From: Aspidiotus rigidus
Lineage: Eukaryota; Arthropoda; Insecta; Hemiptera; Diaspididae
Reading direction: 5' to 3'
DNA: 64,000 bases
NCBI GenBank assembly: GCA_035079385.1
Contig: JAVHKY010000052.1
Span: 13,454,001 to 13,518,000, forward strand
The position numbers and the translations under genes were made by a program. Below, piece after piece: positions 45,547-58,500 of the stretch. The notes under the pieces are model-generated. The model was given only the letters and a program-made list of their open reading frames with translations. It made no database searches and was not told where the DNA came from. Position 1 is the stretch's first letter; every line of letters begins with the position of its first letter.

Positions 45547-47530
45547 TTATTTACAATTTTTAAAATGATTAGTACATAACGTAGTATCATGAAATAAAAG
45601 AGTATAATAATAATGAAACGCGGAATCCGAAAGTAAAGGTGCTGAAAGATTTACAATAGCACAAATAGAAATTAGTATTTCATCCATAAATTGAAGGTAA
45701 TTCCATTGAATCTCGTCTTTCAATATTCGGAAATTCTTTATACGTTCCATGACGCGCTTTACGTGCACGCGAGCTGAAGCTATTTTTCTAGACAGCTCAC
45801 AATTTTCGTATCCTAATTGCTCATTGTTCTGTTTGAACGCGGGTCGAATCAAGATCACACCTTTGACTTCACATTCTTTCTCAATTCCAAAACCCTTATC
45901 TACCATGATACAGTCACCAGGTTGACATCGATCGAGGAGTCCACTTACTTTGAACAAAAAATTATCCGAAGCCTTACCACCGTAACAGGGTCCAACGTAA
46001 ACTATCATACCATCTGGAGTAACCCCGATCAACACATTTATGGTATGCCTCTTCTTGTATTGACTCCAACACTGCGTTCGACATTTTATGCAAGCAGGAG
46101 CGCAAACTGGAACTTCAGTACAATCGAGAACAAACACCGTGTCCGGAAAATATTTGAATGAGTAGGGCAGATTATCTCGAATCATATCACGCGATAGTGA
46201 GGTAATGAAATTTCTGAGAATAGGACACAAAACTTTGAGAATTTTTGAAAAATATCTTGAACAAGTTGTTCGATCTACATTGAAACAAACTGATAAAAAA
46301 ATGAAAGGACAATTCATCTTCAGTTTCATTCGCGTCATCAGAATTTGGTCTTTGATATGTAGAGCATGATTTTTATCATTACGCATGTACTTTTCAACAG
46401 CCGAGCATAAAACATGTAGGACTTCGAAGGAACTCAATCCTGTACAACATGGCAGCTGTTGTTCATTCTTCATGTTTTCGAAGAAAAATGATAGTGACAT
46501 GTTTCGGGAAGTTTCACACGCAGCATCTTTTCTTCTAACACGACCAGGTTTTTCACGTTTTTCTGGTTCTCCATCAATTTCCATACATTCGCAGTCATCA
46601 ATAAATTCCGTTTGAGTACTAGCATCCTGAGAAATCACAACCGCAGTTTCAACGCTGGCATCTTGAGAAACAATTTCTTCGGTTTGAGTGCTCGCATCTT
46701 GAACATTGCAAACGGGAAGATTGAGAGAGAAGCTGAGAACATGAGAAATGAAACATTCACCAGCCGAATACTCAGTTTTCCTGTAATACAGGTAGATACT
46801 CGATTGTAATACATACTTTGATTCAACTTCATCCGCGATTCTAAATTGGTTCAAATCGTCGATCTCCGGAGAACAGTTAGAATTTTGATCGTAATTACCT
46901 AAACTGAACATTGAAATAATGACATTAATTTTTTCACCTAATAAGCGAATATAATTTTTGAAAAATTGCCGAAGAAACTTATGAATTACGAGTATTTTCC
47001 GACAAGACTCGTCCAATTCTCTGAGCACGTTCGTCTCGCAACCTTTGTTGTTCCATAACCTCTGGTGAGACTGACTTCCATTTATCTGATGGTCTGACTG
47101 GCAGATTTCTAGACGGACAGGCATTGTACTTCAAACGTCGTTTAGTTGACGAAAAGTCTGTATAGTAAATGGACAAAACTTTACTCTGATGATCAACGCT
47201 GTTTCGATACCACACTTTTTGAAAATTCAACTTACTACAAAAATCGCTATCGGTGAAGTGTTCAGAACATAATATCCTAGCATCGTTTGGGAAACTTTCT
47301 CCCATGCGCAAGATGATCGACCATTTCTGGAGATCGTCTGGTCCAATTTTATTATGAACCTTGTGTAAGGAAACACCGCGCACAGATCTTATGGAATCGT
47401 ACAAATGACCCACATTTAATGATCATATTTCACAACGTTAATAATACAATCATTATGAATAATATAGTTACCTGTTATGACACTGAGGAACGCAACACTG
47501 CTTATTACTCTTACCCTTATATACGGTCTT
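45547..47530 (-). CDS. THAP-DDE transposase (DDE_Tnp_4 type), catalytic Glu apparently replaced
   Basis: The THAP finger is split: CCVPQC in the exon ending at donor 47472, then SLHKVHNKI and ILCSEHF in the exon starting at 47387 (C2CH). A ~20-residue unit with QDASTQTE repeats three times near 46600-46700. The RNase H-like core has VLDCTEVPV (first Asp), YGGKASDN, and MVDKGFG (second Asp). It then has ARVHVKRVMERIKNFRIL, where the family has HVER; the codon at 45757-45759 gives Lys for the expected catalytic Glu. The link between THAP and core exons (46980-47120) and the first exon are unresolved. Long core frame 45547-47124. Confidence 0.75.
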
Positions 47531-47804
47531 CCTACGTCCAGCATAGGGAGGTACATTCTCAGTAATTCTCCTGTTTCAGGAGCCTTACGAGGACCAATGG
47601 TCCATAATTCATCAATTTAAATCAATGTCTAATCATTTCAATGGCACTCATTATCGACGAAAACTTATAGGCATGGATAAAATCATCACCAAAGTACTTT
47701 TTCTGTTCAATTAATTGACAAAAATTAATAATGAACCGCGATTGAATTAATACTTACCGTGTTCTAATGCTGATGATGAAACTGCTCACCCTTTCCTTAT
47801 CAGT

Positions 47805-48003
47805 AAGTAAAAAACCAAACTTCGAACTGTAGTCGATACTAGCGCAACTACAATATGCACATTCTCAAGTACTGGATAGCTTCTGGACTACAAATATAAA
47901 CTTTTTATTGTTGCATATTTATTCTTCATTTTGGAATAGTGGAATACTGATGCATGATCGAATGTTACCAATGCTATTCTTATGTGAATCGATGTTTGCT
48001 GAA
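47805..48003. other. spacer, no feature seen
   Basis: AT-rich spacer between two inverted-repeat elements without a recognisable frame. Confidence 0.3.
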
Positions 48004-48217
48004 AGCAAATACACTATACGAACAATACCGGAAACTTCCGTGTCGTTTTTGAACCATGGCGACTAGCAGACGGGATTGGTACTACCATAGTAATCAAACG
48101 GGATTTTCGACTAGCGGCTAGGATTGTTACTAATCTCCTTTGTGTTTCGTGGGTCAACAGCGCTCAATGTATTTCTAATGGAAGTTTCCGGTATGGTTCG
48201 TATAGTGTATTTGCTGA
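48004..48217. mobile_element. MITE with 36-bp inverted repeats
   Basis: AGCAAATACACTATACGAAC at left and its inverse at right continue as ATACCGGAAACTTCC, differing at one base in 36. GAA flanks both sides, a possible 3-bp duplication. 214 bp, noncoding. Superfamily uncertain. Confidence 0.65.
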
Positions 48218-49220
48218 AAGATGTAGTACTGCATTTTTACTATGTCATCAGTTGACGTGACGTCAGGGTGATGGACTTTATGCCGTGTATTGTTACTCTG
48301 TAGGTTCAGTTATTCATATGGCCGTTGTAGGTGCAGGTCTACAGTGATGTCATTATTGCGGGTTGCATTGCGAGTGGGATGGTAATGCAATGGACTGTGT
48401 TATTTGTGATAACGCAACATGAATGCGAGTGCAAGATGCATAGGTGTGAGTGAGCAGGAGTACCTATTCTGCTGAAAATATATCCATTTGGCATTTTGCT
48501 CCCAATAAGAAAAGCAAACAGAGGAAAGATGACCATGGTATTAATTTAATAAGAGATGTTATGGGTATGCTCTACCTAGTCACACACACAGAAAATACAC
48601 GTGTATTACACAAAATGGTGCGCTGCGGGTAGTGATTTTTGCCTACAGATTACATATCAATTAATGCGCAAAATGATTAGGAACGTGGTGTAATTTATTC
48701 TTGAAGTTGAGGAAAATACGGCTAATTAGTTGCCAGATCGCAAAATATTCTGAATGATCTTCAGGAAATGTTTGAACTTATGTCTGAAGAGGCCATATTT
48801 GAATCCTTGAATTCCAATTAATGAACAAAATTAGTTCGTGCGAACCAATTAACCGTATTTTCCCAAGTTTCAATTACATAAGTACAAAGTTTCAAGATAT
48901 TTCATGCTTTATTCAATCAGTTATCTCGGGGCAAAAATCGCAACATGTGATATATATTTTGTATGTGTGTACGCGTGAGTAACTAGGTACAGCACAGCAT
49001 ACACTTAAGATTTACAGAAAAGTTTATATTTTGAATTTATCAAGTTCTCGCTATTCATAAAAACAAATCTCTTGACCGTATCATTTTTTATATTCAATTG
49101 GTAACGTAGTGATCTCTGCTCCACATGTAAATTTTATGTGAGCATTATGCCAAATGGACAAAATCGATCTTTTATTGATAGTAGTGATGTCACAATAATA
49201 CAGTCCATTATCGTTTATAG
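48218..49220. other. intergenic, nothing recognised
   Basis: AT-rich sequence with short unrelated frames only. Confidence 0.4.
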
Positions 49221-49590
49221 CACGGTATAAGATATAGAGGTATGGACACAACTAAGATAGTATCCGCAAAAATGTTATACTTTAATTCCTCTAGGTTTGC
49301 AGCGAGCTAAATACGCTGTTTCCTCACCACACTAACAACGGTATATTACCGTAGGTACCACAGGTTCAGCCAATTTTCAAAGGATTATAAATCATCAAAA
49401 AAATCAGATATAGAAATATTTCTTTCATCAATATGTAGAATGACGTGGAGAAAATTTGTATTAAGAGTCTCCAGATTTTTGATTTTTCAATAACTTTTTG
49501 AAAACAAGTGTTTTTCCACAAAACTCAATGTATCAGCAGAATTTTACTTGTAGTTTCATTTCTGGGCATGTTGAGGAACTATCACCTTTT
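49221..49590 (+). mobile_element. diverged, possibly truncated second copy of the 3829-4290 hAT-like MITE
   Basis: Starts CACGGTATAAGATATAGAGG and keeps GACACAAC, TATCCGCA, CTCTAGGTTTGCAGCGA, CTGTTTCC and AAAGGATTATAAA in the same order as the copy at 3829. The matching right terminus is not found, so the end coordinate is approximate. Confidence 0.55.
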
Positions 49591-49603
49591 TGCGGACAGC
49601 TAC

Positions 49604-49874
49604 CTTAGAACATACAACAGATAGACCGAGCATAGTAATGAATCTTTGAACGGAGAACATGATAAGAATACACATAAGAAAATAAGGGGGACTGGACCTT
49701 GTTTACAAGTTTGATGAGCGGCGCGGGTGTACGGTGCATTTTACTGCTCCGCGCGTTCACCCGCATTGCCTTCATTGAGGTCCAGTCCCCCTTATTTTCT
49801 TATCATGTCTTCCGTTCAACGCGTTGTACACGCTTATATGGCCGATGCTCGGTCTATCTGCTGTATGGTCTAAG
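49604..49874. mobile_element. palindromic hAT-like MITE
   Basis: Arms CTTAGAACATACAACAGATA and (inverse) CTTAGACCATACAGCAGATA continue with GACCGAGCAT and meet near GGGGGACTGGACCT. The flanks ACAGCTAC (49596-49603) and TCAGCTAC (49875-49882) match at 7 of 8 positions. Confidence 0.65.
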
Positions 49875-50180
49875 TCAGCTACGCGTACAGCGTGTATAGA
49901 CTCGTGCCCATTTGCGTGTGGACCGCGAAAGAGTCGCCCTCTATGTTTACTGTGGTGGCCGTTTACAGAACTTACTAAAAAGGGGATGATTTCAGAAAAT
50001 CTGTTTTTATGTGGTTTTGATTATTGTATCTTGTAGTATTGGCCAAAAAGGTTTGAAAAAGCTATTGCAACCAAATATTAACAGAGATAAAGTTTGAAGA
50101 AATAACACTAGTCTTATTGGAAAAACAACCTGATCCCCTTTTGGGGAACGACACTAGCGCCACAACGCAAGGGTTTTTCC

Positions 50181-51708
50181 CAGGGCTTGGAATTTAACTG
50201 TTAGCCATGGGCGGTTATCAGTTATTAACCGATTAATCGGTTTATTCTTGGGTAAAATTACCCGAAAAACCGGTTTATTTGTAATTAACAGTTGACCTGA
50301 AAAACCGGTTAATAAGAGCGCATAAACCGATTAACCGCCAAAATTAAAAATTTTCCAACAATTTTGAATTTTAAATTGATAATTTGACAAATTTGAAGCA
50401 CCAGGCGGAGGAAATAGGAATTATCAACAAATATATTTCTCAATCAATAACACATAAGCGATCTTGCTTCTCTATTTTTTCAATTTTTGCAATTTTGAGT
50501 GCAAAAAAGTGGAAGACCTTGGCGCTCCTAGCGGAATTTTTTGAGAACTAACAGCAATCCGCATAGTTGCCAGTTAACTGGTTAATCGGTTTATTCGGAG
50601 GTTTTTAACCGATTAACCGGTTACAATGATCTTTAATAAACCGTTTAACCGGTATATTGAAATAACCGATAACCGCCCATCACTATTAACTGTTATTTAA
50701 CTGTTCTAACCGTGACCGAAAAAAAAAGTATCGATCTTGACCGATTGACCGATAACCGTTTCAAAGAATGATCGATAGTTCATATCAGTTATAACCGATA
50801 TTTTATAACTCTCAAACGGTCATAACAGTTATCCTGACCGAAATAATAACTGTCAAACTCGCAATAAGGAGAGAAAGCTTCGATTCAGCAATTCAACCTG
50901 AGGTTCGGCCCAGCCGTCCAAGACATACTTTTCAGCAGATTCAGTTTTGACTTTGTAAGTTTGTAGCTGTTGGCTTGTTGCCGTTTGCCGTTCGCATTCA
51001 GATAACAACAAGAAAGAGCCTTAGTTAGGCACAAACCAATCAGCGAGAAAGCTTCACCTACATACAACAAGTTGGACAAAAGATCCTTGTTTTGCTGACT
51101 GATTGGTTTGTGACAAAGTACGACCCTTCTGTCTCATGTTATCGCCTCATTAGCTCATCGTTGGCTCATCGCAAAGTGTGTATGTTCGACTTCGAGGACA
51201 AAGAAAAAAATGTGTTTCAACTTGGAGTTTCAACAAGATTAAACTGTGTTGACTATTGCATTAAAATTTTCAACAATTTTTCTTTATTGATTTATTCTAT
51301 GGTGCGCTTTCTAATTTTTGTTTGTTCAAATTCTCTTCCACTTCCACAGATTCTTTTGCCTGAGACTGAGATCTACAGCAAATCTTAGGGCAATTGCTGT
51401 ATCAATCTTCAAATCAAATCTCCTCAATGTAATGAGAGTTCAATGGTCAAGAAACATGTAAACAATTTATCAAATGTGCAGCTGATCACAACATCGAAAA
51501 AATAATGTTGTACTACACTACTACCTAACTTCTTTCAACTTTTCATTTTCTTTGTGTGACCGAAATTTTTCGGTCATAACAGTTATAACCATTATTTGGC
51601 CAACGTTTTGACCGTTTGACCGTTATGACCGATAATCGTTTCAAATGAGATTTTCTGAGAGTTATTTGAGATTTAACCGAAAAAAAAATAACGGTCAAAA
51701 GCCCTCTG
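50181..51708. mobile_element. larger inverted-repeat element rich in GACCGTTATGACC words, interrupted by a second element
   Basis: CAGGGCTT at left and the inverse CAGAGGGCTT at right bound sequence with GACCG/CGGTCATAACAGTTAT words in both terminal parts (50700-50860 and 51558-51700). The termini resemble hAT ends. No clear target duplication. Its middle contains a 98-codon frame (51092-51388) I do not recognise. Confidence 0.35.
50202..50685. mobile_element. hAT-like MITE with exact 8-bp target duplication
   Basis: Ends TAGCCATGGGCGGTTATC and TAGTGATGGGCGGTTATC (inverse). TTAACTGT flanks both sides exactly (50194-50201 and 50686-50693). The interior is filled with AACCGATTAACCGGTT words in both orientations, derived from the termini. 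484 bp, noncoding, nested in the element at 50181-51708. Confidence 0.8.
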
Positions 51709-52599
51709 ATTCCTCTACGAATTTTTAAAAATTGATGAATTTACATTACCTAGTATTCATGTAGTTTTCATGCTTAGTAATACCTTGCAAAGCTCCTAGC
51801 GTAGATTATATCAACTGACACAACTCAGGCGACAGTAACAAACACGGCTAATATACGTTTGTGTCAATACCTCTATAATGTACCGTGGTTTCAATAGAGT
51901 TTCATTTTTAAGCGGAAATCTAGAAGCACAATTTAAAGACAAAACTATAAGTGATTCAATTTTTTCAATCAATACACGCTACAGCAGCGAAAACTTACCC
52001 ATGAAACTGAAATATTGTCCTCCTTTAACAAAACGATTCGTACATCCCTACGCAGACACGATTGTACCATTTTCAAACACTTTAAATTGTGTATATTTAA
52101 AATTGCATATTAATTGTGGTCAATATTATGCTCTCGCAACTTTGAAAATTTTTTAAATAGAACGTGAATCCTCTATTCAACAGAGAATGAATGCAATAAT
52201 TAAGAAAACTCAATTCTTTTCCTTCGTATTCTATACTCGTAATCAATGTTTTGCCTCTATACAAAATAGCGGTTCAGTCGGTGGACAGGCTCCACTTTCG
52301 ACGCGCAGTTGTGTATCTAGTGTATAGTCACAGATGTATAGTAAAGAAATCTGTGTATGCAGCGCACTCTTGTGGTAGTATCTAACGAACCATCTCCTTT
52401 TCCAACAATGCGAGTATTTTTCATCTGGTAGTCGTATATAGTCCATGAACCAGCGAAAACATTCCTTTTCCTACTTCACTCTGACTCATTGATTACAACA
52501 TTGCACTTTCAACTTTTTTGTGCGGGTGTATTCGCGAGCATTTCGTCATTTTAATTTAATAACTAGATATTCTCTCTTTTCCCACTAACTCTTTTCAAG
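51709..52599. other. upstream region of the thioredoxin gene
   Basis: Contains a 92-codon plus frame (51878-52156) with no recognised similarity and an AP-1-like TGACTCA at about 52487-52493, 110 bases before the thioredoxin ATG. No clear TATA box. Promoter function is inferred from position only. Confidence 0.3.
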
Positions 52600-55500
52600 A
52601 TGCCAGAGGTTACTTTAGTTCAAAACGAAGTAAGTTCTTTGTACATACTTTACGAGTAACAATAAATTACCACCATTGATTCATCGTGGTTTTTATGAGC
52701 CGCCATGAATCTGGGTGGATTGAATTTAAGCTGCAATTTGTATTATCAACTCAGTATGAATGTTTCATCGATTGAGCAGCGTTCTTAACTTCTCGTCTTC
52801 CAGTTCTTAAAAACTACTAACCAAGTTTAAATCAATCAGGAAATGCGAGATTTCAGATGAACTTGGTCGACATGATGAGTGCTACTCGAAAATTGCTCTT
52901 GTAAATTTTTATTGTTATTATCATTATTATTCTTCTGATGATTTATTTTCACTCCGCAAAAGTGTTCTATACGACACCAATACCGTGATCATATTATTCA
53001 TTGATCAAGAATGACGAATGAAATTTCCGGCATCAATTTCTGTGCCCAGTGATGCGAGTAAGAGTTTCAGTGAATGATAATTTTTGTTCCCGCGTATTCA
53101 CCAAAATCGCCATACGAAATCAAATCGACGATTTCAATAATGATGTTAATTTTTCTATAAAATTATGTAATCAACTACTACATTAATATCAATTCGCCCA
53201 TAGAAATTTAACAAATTTATTGCCCGCTGAAATGATCATTTCATGAATTTAGAACCATCTTTACGTATAGTATCCGCAGAATAAGCCAATTATTTATTTT
53301 TCAAGTAGATACTTATAAAATACGCCATGAACGAATTGTTTTTGAAGTAGAACCACATTACTGAGTCGTTGAAGCGTAATGAAAGCTTGAATACCATTGT
53401 TTTATCTATTATGAAAACTAGCTTACTATTCATCAGGATGGTCAACAACCAATCTTGTACACTTACTTCACTCCCGTCCGCTCGTTACGCAAACTTGCAC
53501 TGGTGACTGGAGACGTAACTGCTTGTTTACCCGTCGTCCATCCCGATGAGCACTTTACTATTAAAATGCATCAGTTATGCCTTCAACAGAAAAGAAATAG
53601 TTCCCATACTCCGTTGTAATAAATTCTTAATCTTATTCACATCATACTATCGAGACTGATCTGTTACCCTAAAATGGAGCGAGGTATCCACATTGAACGG
53701 GTTCTATTGCCAAAGATGGGTCTTTTGAAGTGTACTTAGTAACGTAACAGTTTACCTGAATCCTCCCAAATGGGAAAGGACATTACTTCAGGTAGAATAG
53801 AATATCAGAAGTTACCTGAATTATAGTTCTTTTTTGGATAGTTGTATAAAAAGTAAACGGGGATTAGAGCAGGTAAACTGAGGAAATCAATCGTCAGCCA
53901 AAGTGGCAGAGTTCATTATGTCAGTTTTCACTTTTTACCAACTTTAAGAGATATTGCAGCCTTGCGCACGATGAATTTTTTGGTGTGGGATGTTTTCTCG
54001 ACGTTTCAGTGCGTGTTGGTCACGATTTCAACATTGGCTCAAATTTATATAACCTATGCACATATAATTATATGTCTTAAAGAATTTTTGCGCACAAATG
54101 TTCTCTGCTGGTTTTGGGTCGATTTATATCAAATTGAAAAGACGTATTAAAGTTTTATACGTGTACTAGAATATAGGGTCATTATTTTGAAAATCAAATC
54201 GGTAGTTTTTGAGATTTTTCTGTTATAATTTGGAAAAATTTGGAGCGCGGTAAGTTGAACATCAGTTTGTTAACCATCCCTTGTTAAAAAGAATGAATGT
54301 TGCTATGGAAAATGAAGAGTGTTTCTTTCCATTGGTGTAATAGATCTTTCATGATTGATGATTGAAAATTTTTGACAGTATTTGATTCATTGAAGCGGGA
54401 GCAGAAAAATCTCAAAAATTACCAATCTAATTTTCAAAAAATGACCCTATTCTCTCTTACAAATATAGAAACTTCGGTAATTCTCAATTTCATATAAATC
54501 GACACAACACCAACAGAGAACATTCGCGCACAAAAAAAGTACATCCATACGTACGTACATAAGTATAGGTGAATTTAAGCCAATGTTAAAATAGTAATCC
54601 ACACACTCTGGAACGCCGAGAAAACATCACATCCCACACCAAAAATTGCACCGCGCACAAGACTGCAGTATCTCATAAAGTCGGTAAAAATAGTATGTAT
54701 ATTACTTATCAGGATGGGAAAGCGAGTGTACGTTTCGAGTGCGACCGTTTACAAAACGAGCTGAAGGCGAGGGAAGTAAACGCACGAGAAACGTAATCGC
54801 TGACCATCCTGATAAATAGTAAGCTATTTTTTTAAACAGGTACTCGGAAAATTGTGATTGATAAGAAAACTGAACAGTAATGATTTCATTACTGTTCAGT
54901 TTTTTAACATCGATCAACTAATTAGTAATTGAGGTTCTTCCAACCTAATAAATGTTTGTTTAGAGTTGACTTTTCTAGTACCTGTTTAAAAAAATAAATT
55001 TCCTATGAAACGGGAATATACAAGAAAGATACTACGACCGATGTTTTAGTCCACGGAACGTCATTCTGTCCTGTTGCTCATGAGATGACTGCTTTTAATA
55101 GCCTAGTTCACAGACTGACTTGTATTCCTTTGAGTTAGGCTGCAAGAAAGAAAGAATTACTGACAATAAAACACCTGGCTAGAGTGAATGGAGTCAATGA
55201 GTCAATGTCGACATTGACGTGATGGTTTGGAGGAAACTTACTAAGAAAATTCTTGATTCCATCACCTCTCTCCTCCGAGAGACGATCCTTGATCGTCGTA
55301 AGCGTTGGATCAGTCTCCCATTCCTGAGGAAGTTCTCCCTCCAATTGAGTCGGGCCCTCCCTCCGTTTGGTTTTAGACCTGCTTTTTACAACCCTACCGT
55401 TGTTAAAAGGTTGTTTGTGAGGTTAAAGGACCCCAATACCCGTTGATAAGAGGAGCGGTGTTTACAAGATGGAATGTAGGGACTTTAGAGGCTTTTATAT

Positions 55501-58500
55501 AAGTGAGACCAGCCGTCAGATGAAGGTGAGAGTAGCTGAGCACCTGAAGTCTTGGAATAAGGGACACTTGAGGGGGGGGGGAATCAGTTTTTGCTTATCA
55601 TTTAATAAACAGCGGCCACAGTTTCCGTGAGGGATTGGAAAGGCTCCTCTATAAGGAGAATTCCTACCGTAAACGTATTGCTCTTAAACACATAGAGATA
55701 ATGCGTCGCCTCAACACTGATGGCAACTTTACTTGACTCGTACATTCTGGTGATGGTCTGATTGAACTTGTCTATGATTCACGTGGCGACTTCCCGTTTG
55801 ACCAATCTTAATATCTTTCTTGTCAGTTGCTTTCATTCCAGTCCCGAGGATTGTTTATTAATCGAAAGCGCTCGACGTTTTAATTTGTCCACGGTTCGCA
55901 TTGTTTACTCTCCCTTCTGAATATTCTTTTTTCGCTATCCTGGATAACCGAAACTTGGAAGAACGTATTTGTTCAGTTCAACATCCCCTAGGGAAAATGA
56001 AATCAAACTAAACTTTTCAATGTGGGACCCGGCTCCCCGCCACCCAAATACCGAACCATATAATGAAAAAAATATTAATTATCACTACGGAACAGTTATC
56101 GAGTCAACGACTCGTCTTCAGTTGATTTTAGAACTATTTTTGATGCTGAATTCAAATCATTCTTCCGTTCTTCCCTATTACGTCGCGTTTTTGAGTGTAA
56201 AATATGAGGAATATTTTCAAAACGTCATCATGTCAAAAACAAACGATCATTAGATAAACTTGAGTATAAAAATATAGCTCAAATCTTCCTTAATCACATA
56301 TCAAAAGGTTCCAGAAAGTTGCGAATTACTTATTCAAAGGATATTGAGTCTTTCTAAACTTTTGATTTGTGATAGAGGAAGATTCAAGCTAGATTTAACG
56401 GAGATACAGGGAATAACGGAGATGTACCAAGAGTACGAGCAAAGAGATACTGTGCTCGATTATTTATGTAACATTGGACAGAATATTACTCTGTCACAAT
56501 AATACATAATAATTTGAAAGAGAAAAGGAAATCAAATAATTTCAAGATTGTTTTGAATTGGGATGGCAAAGCTGGATAGCCGCAGGTAAAATTGCGCTTT
56601 ATGGAGAAGTTATGTTTTACCCAATATTATGAAAAATCTTTTCAGTATACCATGCTAGAAGTAGCTCTTTCACTATATTTTGTTGAACTTTATTCATAAG
56701 TTGACACAACTTACCCAAGTAAGTGAAAGATGTCTTCTGAAGCAAATTATACTCGACTGTATTCTTTACTTTTTAGAACTAGATGTGAGATGTAGTATTT
56801 TGAGTTTCATAAATAAAATAAGGATCTACTATTTTAAGAAAATCGTTTTTTTCTTCTTCAATTTTTGTACTTATTTTAGGAACATTTGGAACAGTTATTA
56901 GCTAACGCTGGTTCCAAACTGGTTGTAATTGATTTCTTTGCATATTGGTGTGGACCTTGTAAGCTCATGTCACCCAAAATTGATGTGCGTATCTATCCTG
57001 CATAAAAACTTCATGTCCAGATCTTAAATGGAATGTTTTTCTTCATGTAATTTTTATGTTTTTGCAGGAAATGTCCGAACAAATGGATGATGTTCTTTTC
57101 TTGAAGGTTGATGTTGATGCTTGCGAAAAAATAGCTGAAATTTATGGCATTAGTTCAATGCCTACTTTTCACTTTGTGAAGGAAAAAAAGAAGGTATATG
57201 TGTATTTAGATTTTATGGTCTATTAATTTTTGCTAAACTTGGGTCATCAATTTGTTTATCTTGTGGAGTCAATCCAATATTTTTTGTTTGTTTCATCTAC
57301 ATTTTCTCTTTATGAACAATGAACGTTCAATAAGTTTGATTTTTCTACGCAGACCAAGTCACCATGCACAAGTTGACTCTTTTGTCTTAAAAAATTACCT
57401 GGAGAACAAAGTCATGGTTTCTCAGTTAAATTGGAATTCTTAGGCGTTGTATGTTGAAGGATACCTCTTCATTAGTCAGAGATTTAAATCGAAAGACTTT
57501 CCGTTCTTTTGTGATTTTCTACCAAGGTTCCCTATTTAGTTAGTTTCATAAATATCTGATGCATTGGAGCGTTTTTTAAAGTGGATAACGAACTGCACTT
57601 ACTAGAGCGTTTTAATTATTTACAAAGCAATATCTGTGAGAAAGGAATGAATCGAAACATTACTGCTGCTGTAAGAAGTCAACTTCACACAGCAGATTGC
57701 TGTCAAAAGAAAGTTTTATTGAAAATTATCAGACTGGATATCAGAAACAACATAATTAAGAATCTGTACCACGGTCTACTAAACTTTATATGAGGCCGGA
57801 ATGTAGTGATGTCACAATGTTGCACTTGGAAATCAAGAGGATTCAGAATGAACAAAAAATCCTATCGTACGCAAATAGAAAGAGGTCTTTGGAGAAAATG
57901 GAAAGAAGGTAATATAAAAAGTGCCGACAATTTTCTAGTTTTTTAATACAATTTCAGTTGAAGTGGTGCGAGTTGAATACCAAAATGCCCATTACAAGCG
58001 AATCCACTGCGCTGTTGCTATTTTCTTTATTTTGGTCTTATAGAAAGTAGACCGTGGCTGTACTCATTTTTTTGTAGCATTTTTCAGCAAAATTAATTTC
58101 TTGTAATTATTTCATTGAGATGGAACTTCATAAAGAAATTTCAGACTAGAAAAGTCTGATCCATTTTCTGAGGTTGAGTGTAGTATGCTTAGTTGGTTTA
58201 AAAAAGTTGTTGAGAGGAGTTACATTTTTGAATTTTTATAAAAACATACAAAATCGTCATCCAAATTGTACTTACATTATTATGAAATAGTAACTTCTAG
58301 AGAAAATATTCTGTAGATCAAGTTTTTTTGTGTTATGTGCTTCAACATCATCAAGAACCATAGAAATCGTTGTGTGTATTTTAGTTTTTGTTTTTCCTGT
58401 TTTTGTTCAACTTACACAGCTTCAAGGAGCTAGCTCAAGGTTTAGTTATGTTCAAGATAATTATGCTTACAGAACTGCAAAATTTAAGAGAAAAACTCAA

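Larger units (their letters stand above)
43005..47804. mobile_element. IS4EU/ISL2EU-type DNA transposon with two convergent genes
   Basis: A 19-bp inverted repeat ACTGATAAGGAAAGGGTGA lies at 43005-43023 and, inverted, at 47786-47804. Between them are a plus-strand gene with SWIM and YqaJ domains and a minus-strand gene with THAP and DDE_Tnp_4-type domains. Pairing a THAP-DDE transposase with a YqaJ nuclease is, as I recall, characteristic of the eukaryotic IS4EU/ISL2EU group. I could not find a target duplication. The ends could extend slightly outside the repeat. Confidence 0.65.

Noticed and set aside
47521..47640. Alternative transposase first exon reading GPRKAPETGELLRMYLPM-like sequence
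   Set aside because: It is in a different frame from the THAP cysteines and has no link in phase. Left out of the model.
57348..57440. Possible extra thioredoxin exon after CTACGCAG
   Set aside because: In the required phase it stops after seven codons and has no similarity to thioredoxin.
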